From positions 202,001 through 266,000 of the forward strand of contig NZ_JANHLD010000005.1 of assembly GCF_028682455.1 (NCBI RefSeq): DNA of 64,000 nucleotides. The letters run 5' to 3'. Shown here one piece after another: positions 44,049-53,820 of the stretch. The stretch comes from Pseudomonas putida (GTDB lineage Bacteria; Pseudomonadota; Gammaproteobacteria; Pseudomonadales; Pseudomonadaceae). The translations under genes and the position numbers were made by a program. The notes below the pieces were generated by a model, which was given only the letters and a program-made list of their open reading frames with translations, was not told the DNA's origin and did not search any database. Each line of letters opens with the position of its first letter. Position 1 is the stretch's first letter.

Positions 44049-45056
44049 TCACTCGCGCCGCTTGGGCAGCACGGCAAGAAAGTTGTCGCGCGCGACTTTT
44101 TGCGCCACCTCGGCCGGCAAGGCATCGAGGAAGGGGTCGAAGCCGTGCAACTGCTCGCCCAGGCTGCCAAACCGCCCCACCACGTCGGACCCGAGCATGA
44201 AGCGCTCTGGGAAGCGTTCCACCAGCTTGAGCCATGGCACCCTGGGCTTGCCCTTTTCGTCCAGCAGATAGGGCTGCAGCACGCTCCAGGACAGGTCGAT
44301 GTACAGGTTGGGGTAGGCTTCGAGCATGCGCGATAGCGTTGGCAAGAGAAAATCCAGCTCGGTCTGGTGACGGTGGATCTCCATGCTGGTGCCGGCATGG
44401 GCCCAGATGAAACGCGTGTGCGGATGATTACGCAGCGGCTCTTCGATTTCCGCCAGGTACAAAGGGTTACGCTCGCGCTTGGAGGTGATGTTGGAATGGA
44501 CCAGCACCGGCAGGTCCTGCTCGGCGGCCAGGTGATAGATGCGGGTCATGGCTTCATTGTTGGCCCGGGGCGTATCGCCGGTGGTCAGTGCGGTAAGGTC
44601 ATCATGGCGGGTGAACACTTCGCCAATGCCCTGCCACAGCCCAGGGTACAGCTCGAGCATGCGTTCGATATGCGCCACGGCATTCTTGTCCACCGGGTTG
44701 AAGCCGGTCAGGAAGGGATGGAAGCGTTGCCGCTGGGCGGGCGTGAGTTTTTCCAGCGCGGCGGCCACATAGGTATCGGTGGCGCTGTACCAGTAGGCAT
44801 CGGCATCGTCGCCTGCGTAGTAGCGTGGGCGCTTGGGTTCATCCTCGTGCCATTTTTTTGCGACCGGAATGCCGGAGATCATCGACTGCTCGATGCGCGC
44901 CTGGTCCATGGCTTCCAGCAGCGCTTGCATGCCCTCGCTTTCCTGGAAGAAGTCCACGTAATGCAGATGCGCATCGCTGTAGTGATACTCCCGTGCCTGC
45001 GCGCCCTGCAGCATCAATCCCATCAACAGCATCAAGCCCATGCCCCTGGCGAACAT
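44049..45056 (-). CDS. exported amidohydrolase-family protein
   Basis: Protein of 335 residues with a signal peptide (MFARGMGLMLLMGLMLQGAQA). The mature protein opens with YSDAHLHYVDF, giving the HxH metal site near 31-33. Further metal ligands are probably in PVLVHSNITS (near 195), FIWAHAGTSMEIHRH (near 232) and FMLGSDVVG (near 293). This is the amidohydrolase_2 TIM-barrel pattern (decarboxylase/lactonase-like). Export is unusual for this superfamily. The substrate is not predictable. Confidence 0.85.
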   Translation of the reverse strand: MFARGMGLMLLMGLMLQGAQAREYHYSDAHLHYVDFFQESEGMQALLEAMDQARIEQSMISGIPVAKKWHEDEPKRPRYYAGDDADAYWYSATDTYVAAALEKLTPAQRQRFHPFLTGFNPVDKNAVAHIERMLELYPGLWQGIGEVFTRHDDLTALTTGDTPRANNEAMTRIYHLAAEQDLPVLVHSNITSKRERNPLYLAEIEEPLRNHPHTRFIWAHAGTSMEIHRHQTELDFLLPTLSRMLEAYPNLYIDLSWSVLQPYLLDEKGKPRVPWLKLVERFPERFMLGSDVVGRFGSLGEQLHGFDPFLDALPAEVAQKVARDNFLAVLPKRRE

Positions 45057-45171
45057 TGCACATTCCTTCCTGGCGATTCAGACAGGGTAGACCGGCCACC
45101 GCGCCGCACAGTTCAGCCACGGCCGCGAACAAGCTATGATCCTGGCAATAATTCCCGGCCTGGAGCCCACC

Positions 45172-46032
45172 GTGAGCATTCCCCTGGTCATCCGTCCTCG
45201 CGCCGAATCGGTCGAAGGGCAACCCATCCTGCGCCCACTGCCGTCGGCCCAAAGCCGCAGCGTGGGGCCGTTCGTGTTCTTCGATCACATGCTCGAAACC
45301 GACTACGCCCCGGGATGTGGCGTGAACATCCGCCAGCACCCGCATATCGGCCTGTCTACCCTCACCTACCTGTTCGAAGGCGAGCTGTTGCACAAGGACA
45401 GCCTGGGCTCCGACCAACGGGTCAAGGCCGGGGAAGTCAGCTGGATGACCGCCGGACGCGGTGTGGCCCATATCGAGCGCACCCCCGCCGACCTGCTGGC
45501 AAGCGGCTCACGGCTGCATGGCCTGCAGGTGTGGCTGGCCTCTCCCAGGGAGGCCGAACAAGGCGAAAGCCACTACAGTCACCACCCCGCCCCCAGCCTG
45601 CCGGTCAGCGACAGCCTGGGCGTGAACATTCGCCTGATCGCCGGCAACGGGTTCTGCCTGCAGTCGCCGGTGCCAGTGCTCTCTCCCACCCTCTATGCCC
45701 TGGTGCGGATGCAAGCCGCCACGACCTTGACCATCCCGACCGAACACGCCGAGCGCGCCCTGTATGTACTGGAGGGGGACGTGAGCCTGAACGACGAGAT
45801 CGTGGAGCCGCGCAGCCTGGTGATACTGCCGCAAGGGGAAGAAATGAGCCTGTATGCCGACAGCGAAAGCCAGCTGGTGCTGTTTGGCGGCGCGCCCCTG
45901 GACGGACCACGGCGGATGAACTGGAACTTTGTGGCCAGCGATCCTGCACTGATCGATCAGGCGCGGACGCGTTGGGCGGCGGGTGACTGGCCGACGGTGC
46001 CGGGGGAAAGTGAGCGGATCGAGCTGCCTTGA
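45172..46032 (+). CDS. pirin family protein
   Basis: Bicupin of 286 residues from GTG 45172 (VSIPLVIRPRAESVEG) with GGAG six bases upstream. The metal-site motifs HPHIGLSTLTYLFEG (near 57) and GRGVAHIERTP (near 100, His and Glu) are conserved, so it should bind Fe. Bacterial pirins act as quercetinase-like oxygenases or redox-responsive regulators. The in-frame ATG at 45136 lacks a ribosome site. A REP pair directly follows the stop. Confidence 0.9.
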   Translation: MSIPLVIRPRAESVEGQPILRPLPSAQSRSVGPFVFFDHMLETDYAPGCGVNIRQHPHIGLSTLTYLFEGELLHKDSLGSDQRVKAGEVSWMTAGRGVAHIERTPADLLASGSRLHGLQVWLASPREAEQGESHYSHHPAPSLPVSDSLGVNIRLIAGNGFCLQSPVPVLSPTLYALVRMQAATTLTIPTEHAERALYVLEGDVSLNDEIVEPRSLVILPQGEEMSLYADSESQLVLFGGAPLDGPRRMNWNFVASDPALIDQARTRWAAGDWPTVPGESERIELP

Positions 46033-46034
46033 AT

Positions 46035-46077
46035 GGGCAAGCCCGCCCCCAACAGTGGGAGCGGGCTTGCCCCGCGA
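46035..46077. repeat. inverted REP pair between convergent pirin and hydrolase genes
   Basis: GGGCAAGCCCGC (46035-46046) and GCGGGCTTGCCC (46061-46072) form a perfect 12-bp stem with further C/G pairing inside. It fills the 51-base gap and likely ends transcription from both sides. Confidence 0.85.
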
Positions 46078-46083
46078 TGCGGC

Positions 46084-46809
46084 TTACGCCTTGAACACTT
46101 CATCCAGCAAATTGAACATCGCCTTGAACGCCCGCTTGGACGTACGCGCGTCGTACTTCATCTTGCCGGGGATGTTGGCCGCAGTGTCGGTAAAGGAGTG
46201 CACCGCACCGCCATAGCTGATCAACTGCCAATCCACCTTGGCCGCATCCATCTCGGCCTCGAAGGCCGGCATTTGCTCCTTGGGTACGAACGGATCGGCA
46301 GCGCCATGCAGTACCAGCATCGACGCCTTGGTCTTGCCTTCCTGTGCCGGCAGCGGAGTATCGAGGGTGCCGTGGAACGAGACTGCTGCCTGCAAGCGGT
46401 CATCCGCACGGGCCAGCTCCAGCGCGCAGCAACCGCCGAAGCAGAAGCCGAATGTGGCCAGCTTGCCCGGCTCCAGCACTGCCCGCGACTGCCCCAGCAA
46501 CTGATCCAGCGCCTCTTTCATGCGCTTGCGCAGCTCGACACGATCATCCTTGAGCGGCGTCATCGCCGCCCCGGCTTCGTCCATGTTCGAAGGCCGCAGC
46601 GTCTGCCCGTAGATGTCGGCGATCAGTACCACATACCCCTGGGCAGCGACTTCCTTGGCAAGGCGTTCCGCGCCCTCGCCAATACCCATCCAGTTGGGGG
46701 CCATCAACAGCCCGGGTTGCCCTGCAGCACCCTGGGTGTAGACCAGGCGACTCTCATAGGCTTTGCCGGCAACATGATAGACCAGCGACTCGATTGTGAC
46801 TTTGCTCAT
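46084..46809 (-). CDS. dienelactone hydrolase family protein
   Basis: Alpha/beta hydrolase of 241 residues from MSKVTIESLVYH with an AGGA ribosome site. The nucleophile is Cys in FGFCFGGCCALE (near 120), as in dienelactone hydrolase, with Asp in HGAADPFVPKEQ (near 173) and His in AVHSFTD (near 204). There is no catechol-pathway gene nearby, so it is probably a general esterase. It is preceded by the htpG terminator on the same strand. Confidence 0.9.
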   Translation of the reverse strand: MSKVTIESLVYHVAGKAYESRLVYTQGAAGQPGLLMAPNWMGIGEGAERLAKEVAAQGYVVLIADIYGQTLRPSNMDEAGAAMTPLKDDRVELRKRMKEALDQLLGQSRAVLEPGKLATFGFCFGGCCALELARADDRLQAAVSFHGTLDTPLPAQEGKTKASMLVLHGAADPFVPKEQMPAFEAEMDAAKVDWQLISYGGAVHSFTDTAANIPGKMKYDARTSKRAFKAMFNLLDEVFKA

Positions 46810-46831
46810 GCAGTCCTCTCCTTGCACCATG

Positions 46832-46857
46832 AAAAAAGCCCGCCGAAGCGGGCTTTC
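46832..46857 (-). terminator. htpG terminator
   Basis: On the minus strand AAAGCCCGC, loop TTCG, GCGGGCTTT followed by a run of six T. Ten bases past the htpG stop. Confidence 0.85.
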
Positions 46858-46867
46858 CTGACTCTAC

Positions 46868-48772
<1,905 letters not shown>

Positions 48773-48859
48773 GGTCTTCAACACTCCAATCTGATGGCAG
48801 TTGTCGCTCGGCAGGCGAACCCGATGGCCCAGGCCTGCTTTTACGGCGGGATGTCCTGC

Positions 48860-48887
48860 AGATGGGGGCACGGGATGCTATTTCAAG
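48860..48887 (-). promoter_or_regulatory. sigma-32 heat-shock promoter of htpG, inside the thioesterase 3' end
   Basis: CTTGAA (48882-48887), 14 bases, CCCCATCT (48860-48867) on the minus strand: perfect -35 and perfect CCCCATNT -10. The -35 is made by the last sense codons (CCC TTG AA) of the thioesterase gene whose TAG is at 48878-48880. Confidence 0.85.
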
Positions 48888-49339
48888 GGCGAGGTCATTT
48901 CTTCGATCTTGAAATGGGCGCGTGCGGTGGCAATGGGTTCGCTCTGGCTGCCCTGCCAGGCGGTGATTGCGACGTTGGTCACACGCCGCCCCTGGCGCCA
49001 CAGCTGGCATTGGGCGTAGGTGTCGCGAAAATGCCCGGCACGCAGGTAATCGATGGAAAAGTCGATGATCTTCGGAATCGCCGCACTTTCACTGAAAATC
49101 ATCAGGTACAGCGCAGCCGACAATTCCATGAAGCCAGCAATTACCCCACCATGAATCGCCGGCAACAAGGGGTTGCCGATGTTGTCCTTGCTGGCCGGCA
49201 GGCAAAACAGCAAGTCATCTCCCTGGCGACTGCATTGCATACCGATCAGGGTGGCATAGGGAATCAGCGCCAGGAGCGGCTGGTAGTCGCCTTCGGCGTG
49301 AGCCTGACGCAGTTGCTGGTGCACTTCTGGCGGGATCAT
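48878..49339 (-). CDS. PaaI-family thioesterase
   Basis: Hot-dog-fold acyl-CoA thioesterase of 153 residues. PAIHGGVIAGFMELSAALYL near 83-102 is the family core (HGG plus the catalytic acidic residue region) and FSIDYLRAGHFRDTYAQC near 119 the second half. Its ATG overlaps the stop of a second PaaI-type gene (ATGA at 49336-49339), so the two are translated together. The substrate acyl group is unknown. Confidence 0.87.
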   Translation of the reverse strand: MIPPEVHQQLRQAHAEGDYQPLLALIPYATLIGMQCSRQGDDLLFCLPASKDNIGNPLLPAIHGGVIAGFMELSAALYLMIFSESAAIPKIIDFSIDYLRAGHFRDTYAQCQLWRQGRRVTNVAITAWQGSQSEPIATARAHFKIEEMTSPLK

Positions 49340-49806
49340 TGCCCTGGTTCCTTGAGACGCTTGCCAAAGTTCAGGCCACCCTTCACCCCCTTGCCCAGGC
49401 GCATGAAGGTGCCCACCACCTGGGCAATGGGCTGCCCGGGGTCGTCCTGGTAGGCCATGCCGCGGGTGAAGATCACGTCACGGGTGACCCGGTAGCATTG
49501 GGCATAGCCGTAGATGTCCTGACCGGCCTTGGCCGAATGCATGTAGTCGATACGCAGGTCCAGAGTCGGGCAAACCTCGAACTCGGCAAGGGCACACAGG
49601 GTAGCCATGCCGCAAGTCGTGTCCATCAGAGTGGTCAACGCCCCGCCATGAATGGCACCGGTCTGTGGATTGCCTACAATGTTTGCCGAGTACGGCAGCA
49701 CCAGAGTCATACCCTGGGAGTCGGCATGATGAACACGCATCTGCAGTAGCCGACAGTGAGGCAAGGCTGAGAGAAAGCGTTCAGCCGTGGCCATTAAGTC
49801 ACTCAT
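49336..49806 (-). CDS. PaaI-family thioesterase
   Basis: Hot-dog-fold thioesterase of 156 residues from MSDLMATAERFLSA (49806). GNPQTGAIHGGALTTLMDTTCG (split: GNPQTGAIHGG / ALTTLMDTTCG) near 48-69 has the PaaI HGG and catalytic Asp. LDLRIDYMHSAKAGQDIYG (split: LDLRIDYMHSA / KAGQDIYG) follows near 86-104. It is the first gene of a two-gene thioesterase operon; pairing into a mixed oligomer with the downstream product is possible. The frame upstream of 49806 has no ribosome site. Confidence 0.87.
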   Translation of the reverse strand: MSDLMATAERFLSALPHCRLLQMRVHHADSQGMTLVLPYSANIVGNPQTGAIHGGALTTLMDTTCGMATLCALAEFEVCPTLDLRIDYMHSAKAGQDIYGYAQCYRVTRDVIFTRGMAYQDDPGQPIAQVVGTFMRLGKGVKGGLNFGKRLKEPGQ

Positions 49807-49897
49807 ATCATCAAGGCCCCGGGGGTAATCGCTGCAATGCACAAGGCTGAAAAAAAGTCCATATAGATCCAGCAGTTATATATCTTTGAAACGGGCG

Positions 49898-49925
49898 GAA
49901 CTTCTATTGGTTACTTGCGCTCAAA
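49898..49925 (+). promoter_or_regulatory. AlgU (sigma-22/RpoE-type) promoter of the small lipoprotein gene
   Basis: GAACTT (49898-49903), 17 bases, TCAAA (49921-49925), fitting the AlgU pattern GAACTT-N16/17-TCNNA. It is 37 bases before the ATG. Confidence 0.65.
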
Positions 49926-49961
49926 GGAACAAGCAACTTATTCCCACAAGGAGAAACACCC

Positions 49962-50231
49962 ATGCGTAAACCTTTTGCTTTTGCCGTAATGCTGGCCGCC
50001 GCCCTGGGTCTCGCTGCTTGCGATAAAGCCAGCGAAGACAAGGCTCAGGATGCTGCGCAACATACCGAGAACGCTCAGCAGAAGATGGACGAAGCTCAGG
50101 ATAAAGTGAACGAAGCTGCAAAAGAAAACGCCGAAGCTGCCAAAGACAGTGCTGAAGCGCAACAGAAGGCCGCCGAAGAAGCCGCACCTGCTGTGCCGGC
50201 CACTCCAGCACCTGCTGAGCCTGCCAAGTAA
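49962..50231 (+). CDS. small Ala/Lys/Glu-rich lipoprotein
   Basis: Lipoprotein of 89 residues; the lipobox LAAC puts the lipidated Cys at 20 after a normal signal peptide. The rest is a run of heptad-like Ala/Lys/Glu/Gln repeats (about 25-72), probably one long helix or coiled coil. A Pro/Ala tail (PAVPATPAPAEPAK) could span part of the periplasm or cell wall. AAGGAG lies before the ATG. The AlgU-type promoter suggests induction by envelope or osmotic stress. No close functional family is known to me. Confidence 0.88.
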   Translation: MRKPFAFAVMLAAALGLAACDKASEDKAQDAAQHTENAQQKMDEAQDKVNEAAKENAEAAKDSAEAQQKAAEEAAPAVPATPAPAEPAK

Positions 50232-50240
50232 GTACGCAAC

Positions 50241-50281
50241 AGGCATAAAAAACCCGACGCATGTCGGGTTTTTTTATGCCT
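50241..50281. terminator. bidirectional terminator
   Basis: AACCCGAC-GCAT-GTCGGGTT, extended by the flanking AGGCATAAAA/TTTTATGCCT into a stem of about 18 bp, with T-runs on both strands. It ends the lipoprotein gene (plus) and the DUF599 gene (minus). Confidence 0.92.
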
Positions 50282-50302
50282 GTTTATCGCGCTTTTAACG
50301 AT

Positions 50303-51046
50303 TCAGTTAATACTGCCCTCTTTAGGGGTATCGAGCACGGGCGCCTCGGTGGGAGTAAATACCATCACATCCAGCACATCGGAATGAAACTCCCGGCGAT
50401 ACAGCACCAATACCACCCCTGCGCTCATCAGCATGAACAACCAGGGGCTGATAAACCAACTCAGCATGGCCATGCCGAAATAATAGGAACGCAGACCGAA
50501 GTTGAACTGGTTGGCCGCCATTGAAATAACCCGGGCAGCGCGCTGCGCAAAGGCCTTGCGCTCGAGCTCGCTGACGTGACGCTCACCCACCATCGGCGCC
50601 GAACCCACCAGGATGGCGGCGAAGTTGTACTGACGCATGCACCAGCTGAAAGTGAAGAACGCATAGACAAATACGGTCGCCAGGCACAGCAGCTTGATTT
50701 CCGACATGCCCTGGGACGCCTGCTGGACCAGCGGCAAATCCGCCAACAGCGACACCGCACGGTCCGAGGCGCCCAGTACGGTCAGAATGCCGGCCAGGAT
50801 AATCAAGGTGCTCGAAGCGAAGAATGAGGCGTTACGCTCCAGATTGCCGATCACGCTGGCATCGGCGATGCGGTTGTCGCGCATCAGCATGCGGCGCATC
50901 CAGTCCTCACGGTACAGGTGCAGCACGCTGGCCAGACACGCCGTGTCCCGACCCTTCCAGGTGGCATAGCGGGTATAGCCGCCCCAACAGATCACGAACC
51001 AGCAGACTGCCAGCAAATGGATCAGGTTACTTTGTATGAAGCTCAT
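50303..51046 (-). CDS. DUF599 family membrane protein
   Basis: Integral membrane protein of 247 residues with four hydrophobic segments: near 7-25 (LIHLLAVCWFVICWGGY), 74-93 (FFASSTLIILAGILTVLG), 117-135 and 190-215 (MAMLSWFISPWLFMLMSAGVVLVL, split: MAMLSWFISPWL / FMLMSAGVVLVL). The DUF599 core WMRRMLMRDNRIADASVIGN follows the first segment. Function is unknown in the family. It is alone on its transcript between two terminators. Confidence 0.88.
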   Translation of the reverse strand: MSFIQSNLIHLLAVCWFVICWGGYTRYATWKGRDTACLASVLHLYREDWMRRMLMRDNRIADASVIGNLERNASFFASSTLIILAGILTVLGASDRAVSLLADLPLVQQASQGMSEIKLLCLATVFVYAFFTFSWCMRQYNFAAILVGSAPMVGERHVSELERKAFAQRAARVISMAANQFNFGLRSYYFGMAMLSWFISPWLFMLMSAGVVLVLYRREFHSDVLDVMVFTPTEAPVLDTPKEGSIN

Positions 51047-51141
51047 TCAAGGTTCCGGTAAAGGGTTTCGTGCACAGTAAAGCCCATTGACCCGCTTTCG
51101 ACGCTTAGCCAGGAAAAAAGACACGTCTGTAGGCCAGAAAC

Positions 51142-51176
51142 GAAAAAGCCCCGCACCCTTTCGGATGCGGGGCTCT
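51142..51176 (-). terminator. brnQ terminator
   Basis: On the minus strand AGCCCCGCA, a 10-base loop, TGCGGGGCT, then five T. It lies 60 bases past the brnQ stop; the remainder of 51047-51235 shows no gene. Confidence 0.85.
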
Positions 51177-51235
51177 GGAATCTACCCTGCCCGGCGCGTA
51201 TTGGCTTGTGGCCTGCGCCGTGCCCAGTTCGATTC

Positions 51236-52549
51236 TCAGGCCAGCGCTTCGCGCGGCTTGCCCAGCAGACGGTCGCAGACCACGGCCACGGCCAGGGTCA
51301 CCACCGACGGGACCAGCCAGGCCAGCCCCTGCTCGCTCAATGGCAGGTGCGACAGAGCATCCGGCAGCATGGTGGCCAGTTGAGTACCCTTGATCGCATC
51401 GACCATTCCGAACAACAGCGATACCCCCATGACCGGAGCCAGGATACGCACCTGGGAATTCCACAGCTCCCTGCAGAAGCTCAGGCCCACGACCACGATG
51501 CACGGCGGGTAGATGGCCGTCAGCACCGGGATCGAGAACGCGATCAACTTATCCAGGCCCAGGTTGGAGATCAGCAGCGAGAAGCTGCAGAGAATCACCA
51601 CCAGGGTCCGGTAGGACAGTGGCAATACCTGGCTGAAGTACTCGGCACAGGCGCAGGTCAGGCCCACGGCAGTCACCAGGCATGCCAGGGCGATCAACAC
51701 TGCGAGGAAACCACTGCCCAACGAACCGAAGGTGTGCTGCACATAAGCGTGCAATACCGCCGCCCCGTTGGTGGCGCCCGCGGCGATCTCGTGGCTGCTC
51801 GCACCCAGGCGGAACAGGCTGATGTACACCAGCGCCAGGCCGACACCGGCGATCAGGCCGGCGATGATGGCATAGCGGGTGATCAACCTGGGCGACTCGA
51901 CGCCGCGGGACCGGATGGCGTTGACGATGACGATGCCGAACACCAGCGCGCCCAGGGTGTCCATGGTCAGGTAGCCATTGATGAAGCCCTGGGAGAACGC
52001 CGAGGCCTGGTAGGCAGGCTCTGCATCACCGCTGGTGCCCGCCGGCAGCATGAACGCTGCAATGCCCAGGGCAGCCAGGGCAATGATCTTCAGCGGTGCC
52101 AGGAAGCGGCCCACGGTATCGAGCAGCTTGCCGGGATACATCGACACGGCCAGCACGACCACGAAGTACACCAGGCTGTAGATGAACAGCGCAGTCGGGC
52201 TTTCACCAGTCAATGGCGCCACGCCGACTTCGAAGGATACCGTCGCGGTGCGCGGGGTTGCGAACAGCGGGCCTACCGACAGGTAGCAAACCGCAGCCAG
52301 CAGACCGCCTGCGGCCTTGCCGATGGGGCTGCTCAGCGCGTCCATGCCGCCACCGACCTTGGCCAGGGCGATCACGGTGATTACAGGCAAGCCGACTGCG
52401 GTAATCAGGAAACCCAACGCCGCCATCCAGACATGGGGACCGGACTGCAGGCCGACAATAGGTGGGAAGATGATATTACCCGCACCAACGAACAACGCGA
52501 ACGTCATAAAACCAAGCGCCAGGATGTCCTGGCCTTTCAAAACTTTCAT
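51236..52549 (-). CDS. brnQ: branched-chain amino acid transport system II carrier protein
   Basis: Sodium- or proton-coupled LIV-II carrier of 437 residues for leucine, isoleucine and valine, with about twelve hydrophobic segments. MKVLKGQDILALGFMTFALFVGAGNIIFPP (split: MKVLKGQDILALGFM / TFALFVGAGNIIFPP) opens it. AAGG precedes the ATG at 52549. The frame is open upstream but without similarity. A palindrome at 52779-52792 may be its operator. It is called BraB/BrnQ in P. aeruginosa, with the same neighbour, sucD. Confidence 0.94.
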   Translation of the reverse strand: MKVLKGQDILALGFMTFALFVGAGNIIFPPIVGLQSGPHVWMAALGFLITAVGLPVITVIALAKVGGGMDALSSPIGKAAGGLLAAVCYLSVGPLFATPRTATVSFEVGVAPLTGESPTALFIYSLVYFVVVLAVSMYPGKLLDTVGRFLAPLKIIALAALGIAAFMLPAGTSGDAEPAYQASAFSQGFINGYLTMDTLGALVFGIVIVNAIRSRGVESPRLITRYAIIAGLIAGVGLALVYISLFRLGASSHEIAAGATNGAAVLHAYVQHTFGSLGSGFLAVLIALACLVTAVGLTCACAEYFSQVLPLSYRTLVVILCSFSLLISNLGLDKLIAFSIPVLTAIYPPCIVVVGLSFCRELWNSQVRILAPVMGVSLLFGMVDAIKGTQLATMLPDALSHLPLSEQGLAWLVPSVVTLAVAVVCDRLLGKPREALA

Positions 52550-52778
52550 TAAGGAAATACCACACTTCTGAAATCGGGATTTAGAGAGGGATTTCCCCTT
52601 GGATGAGGGAAAATGAAGCCCGTCCGGTGAGACAAGCCCTTTAAAGCATGCCCATACCCTTTTGGGGTACCGACATAAAAGTGAGGACAGTGTAACCAAG
52701 TTGCACCGGCTGCGCACCGCGGACTGACGAGGTGTCCGATGCACACATGTCTTTGTCGCGTAACCGACAGCAAAAAAG

Positions 52779-52792
52779 GTACTACCTAGTAC
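52779..52792. promoter_or_regulatory. perfect palindrome, possible operator for brnQ
   Basis: GTACTACCTAGTAC: half-sites GTACTA and TAGTAC are exact reverse complements around CC. It lies 230 bases upstream of brnQ and 13 bases from the REP pair. The regulator is unknown. Confidence 0.35.
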
Positions 52793-52805
52793 AACCAACG
52801 CAGAA

Positions 52806-52863
52806 GCGGGCTTGCCCCGCGATGCGATTCAACCTTCGGATCGCTATCGCGGGGCAAGCCCGC
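52806..52863. repeat. inverted REP pair with perfect 18-bp stem
   Basis: GCGGGCTTGCCCCGCGAT (52806-52823) and ATCGCGGGGCAAGCCCGC (52846-52863) are exact reverse complements around a 22-base loop that holds another GCGAT/ATCGC stem. Best-preserved REP pair in the window. Confidence 0.9.
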
Positions 52864-52880
52864 CCCTAAAAGGCAGAAAA

Positions 52881-52910
52881 CACAAAGGCCACCCGAAGGT
52901 GGCCTTTGTG
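52881..52910 (-). terminator. terminator at the end of the TCA-cycle cluster
   Basis: CACAAAGGCCACC, loop CGAA or TTCG, GGTGGCCTTTGTG: 13-bp stem, 26 bases past the sucD stop. T-run is short (TTTG). Confidence 0.75.
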
Positions 52911-52935
52911 GCTGGAGCGAAGGGTCGGCCGAAGC

Positions 52936-53820
52936 TTACTTCTTCACTTCCCAGCCAGTCAGCTCGGCCAAGGCCTTGCCGATGTCTGCCAGCGAACGCA
53001 CGGTTTTCACACCAGCGTCTTGCAGTGCAGCGAATTTCTCGTCTGCAGTGCCTTTGCCGCCGGAGATGATGGCGCCAGCGTGGCCCATACGCTTGCCCGC
53101 AGGAGCGGTAACACCAGCGATGTAGGAAACGACAGGCTTGGTGACGTTGGCCTTGATGTAGGCAGCGGCTTCTTCTTCGGCCGAACCGCCGATCTCACCG
53201 ATCATGACGATCGCTTCGGTCTTCGGGTCTTCCTGGAACAGCTTCAGGATGTCGATGAAGTTGGAGCCCGGGATCGGGTCACCACCGATACCAACACAGG
53301 TGGACTGACCGAAACCGGCGTCAGTGGTCTGCTTGACGGCTTCATAGGTCAGGGTGCCGGAACGCGAAACGATACCGACCTTGCCTGGCAAGTGGATGTG
53401 ACCTGGCATGATGCCGATCTTGCACTCGCCCGGAGTGATGACGCCTGGGCAGTTAGGGCCGATCAGGGTAACACCCAGCTCGTCGCACTTGACCTTGGCA
53501 TCCAGCATGTCCAGGGTAGGAATGCCTTCGGTGATGCAGACGATCAGCTTGATGCCACCGAAAGCAGCTTCCAGGATCGAGTCTTTGCAGAAAGGAGCCG
53601 GAACGTAGATGACCGAAGCGTCAGCACCGGTAGCCGCAACGGCTTCTTTAACGGTGTTGAACACTGGCAGGCCCAGATGAGTGGTGCCGCCCTTGCCTGG
53701 GGTCACGCCGCCAACCATCTTGGTGCCGTAGGCGATGGCTTGTTCGGAGTGGAAAGTACCCTGCGAGCCGGTGAAGCCCTGGCAGATGACTTTGGTGTCT
53801 TTATTGATCAGGACGCTCAT
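52936..53820 (-). CDS. sucD: succinyl-CoA synthetase (ADP-forming) subunit alpha
   Basis: Converts succinyl-CoA to succinate with ATP formation in the TCA cycle, as a complex with SucC. 294 residues; CoA-binding Rossmann part QGFTGSQGTFHSEQAIAYGT (near 14-33). The phosphohistidine is in GGSAEEEAAAYIK/GRMGHAGAII (His near 246, MGHAGAI). Its ATG overlaps the sucC stop (TAATG). Last gene of the cluster. Confidence 0.97.
   Translation of the reverse strand: MSVLINKDTKVICQGFTGSQGTFHSEQAIAYGTKMVGGVTPGKGGTTHLGLPVFNTVKEAVAATGADASVIYVPAPFCKDSILEAAFGGIKLIVCITEGIPTLDMLDAKVKCDELGVTLIGPNCPGVITPGECKIGIMPGHIHLPGKVGIVSRSGTLTYEAVKQTTDAGFGQSTCVGIGGDPIPGSNFIDILKLFQEDPKTEAIVMIGEIGGSAEEEAAAYIKANVTKPVVSYIAGVTAPAGKRMGHAGAIISGGKGTADEKFAALQDAGVKTVRSLADIGKALAELTGWEVKK

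Larger units (their letters stand above)
52550..52935. other. 386-base gap between brnQ and sucD
   Basis: It contains, from brnQ outward: a purine-rich leader with a GGGATTTCCCC/GGGGAAA-type inverted repeat (52589-52612), the palindrome 52779-52792, the REP pair 52806-52863 and the sucD terminator 52881-52910. No protein-coding frame with a ribosome site was found. Confidence 0.6.
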
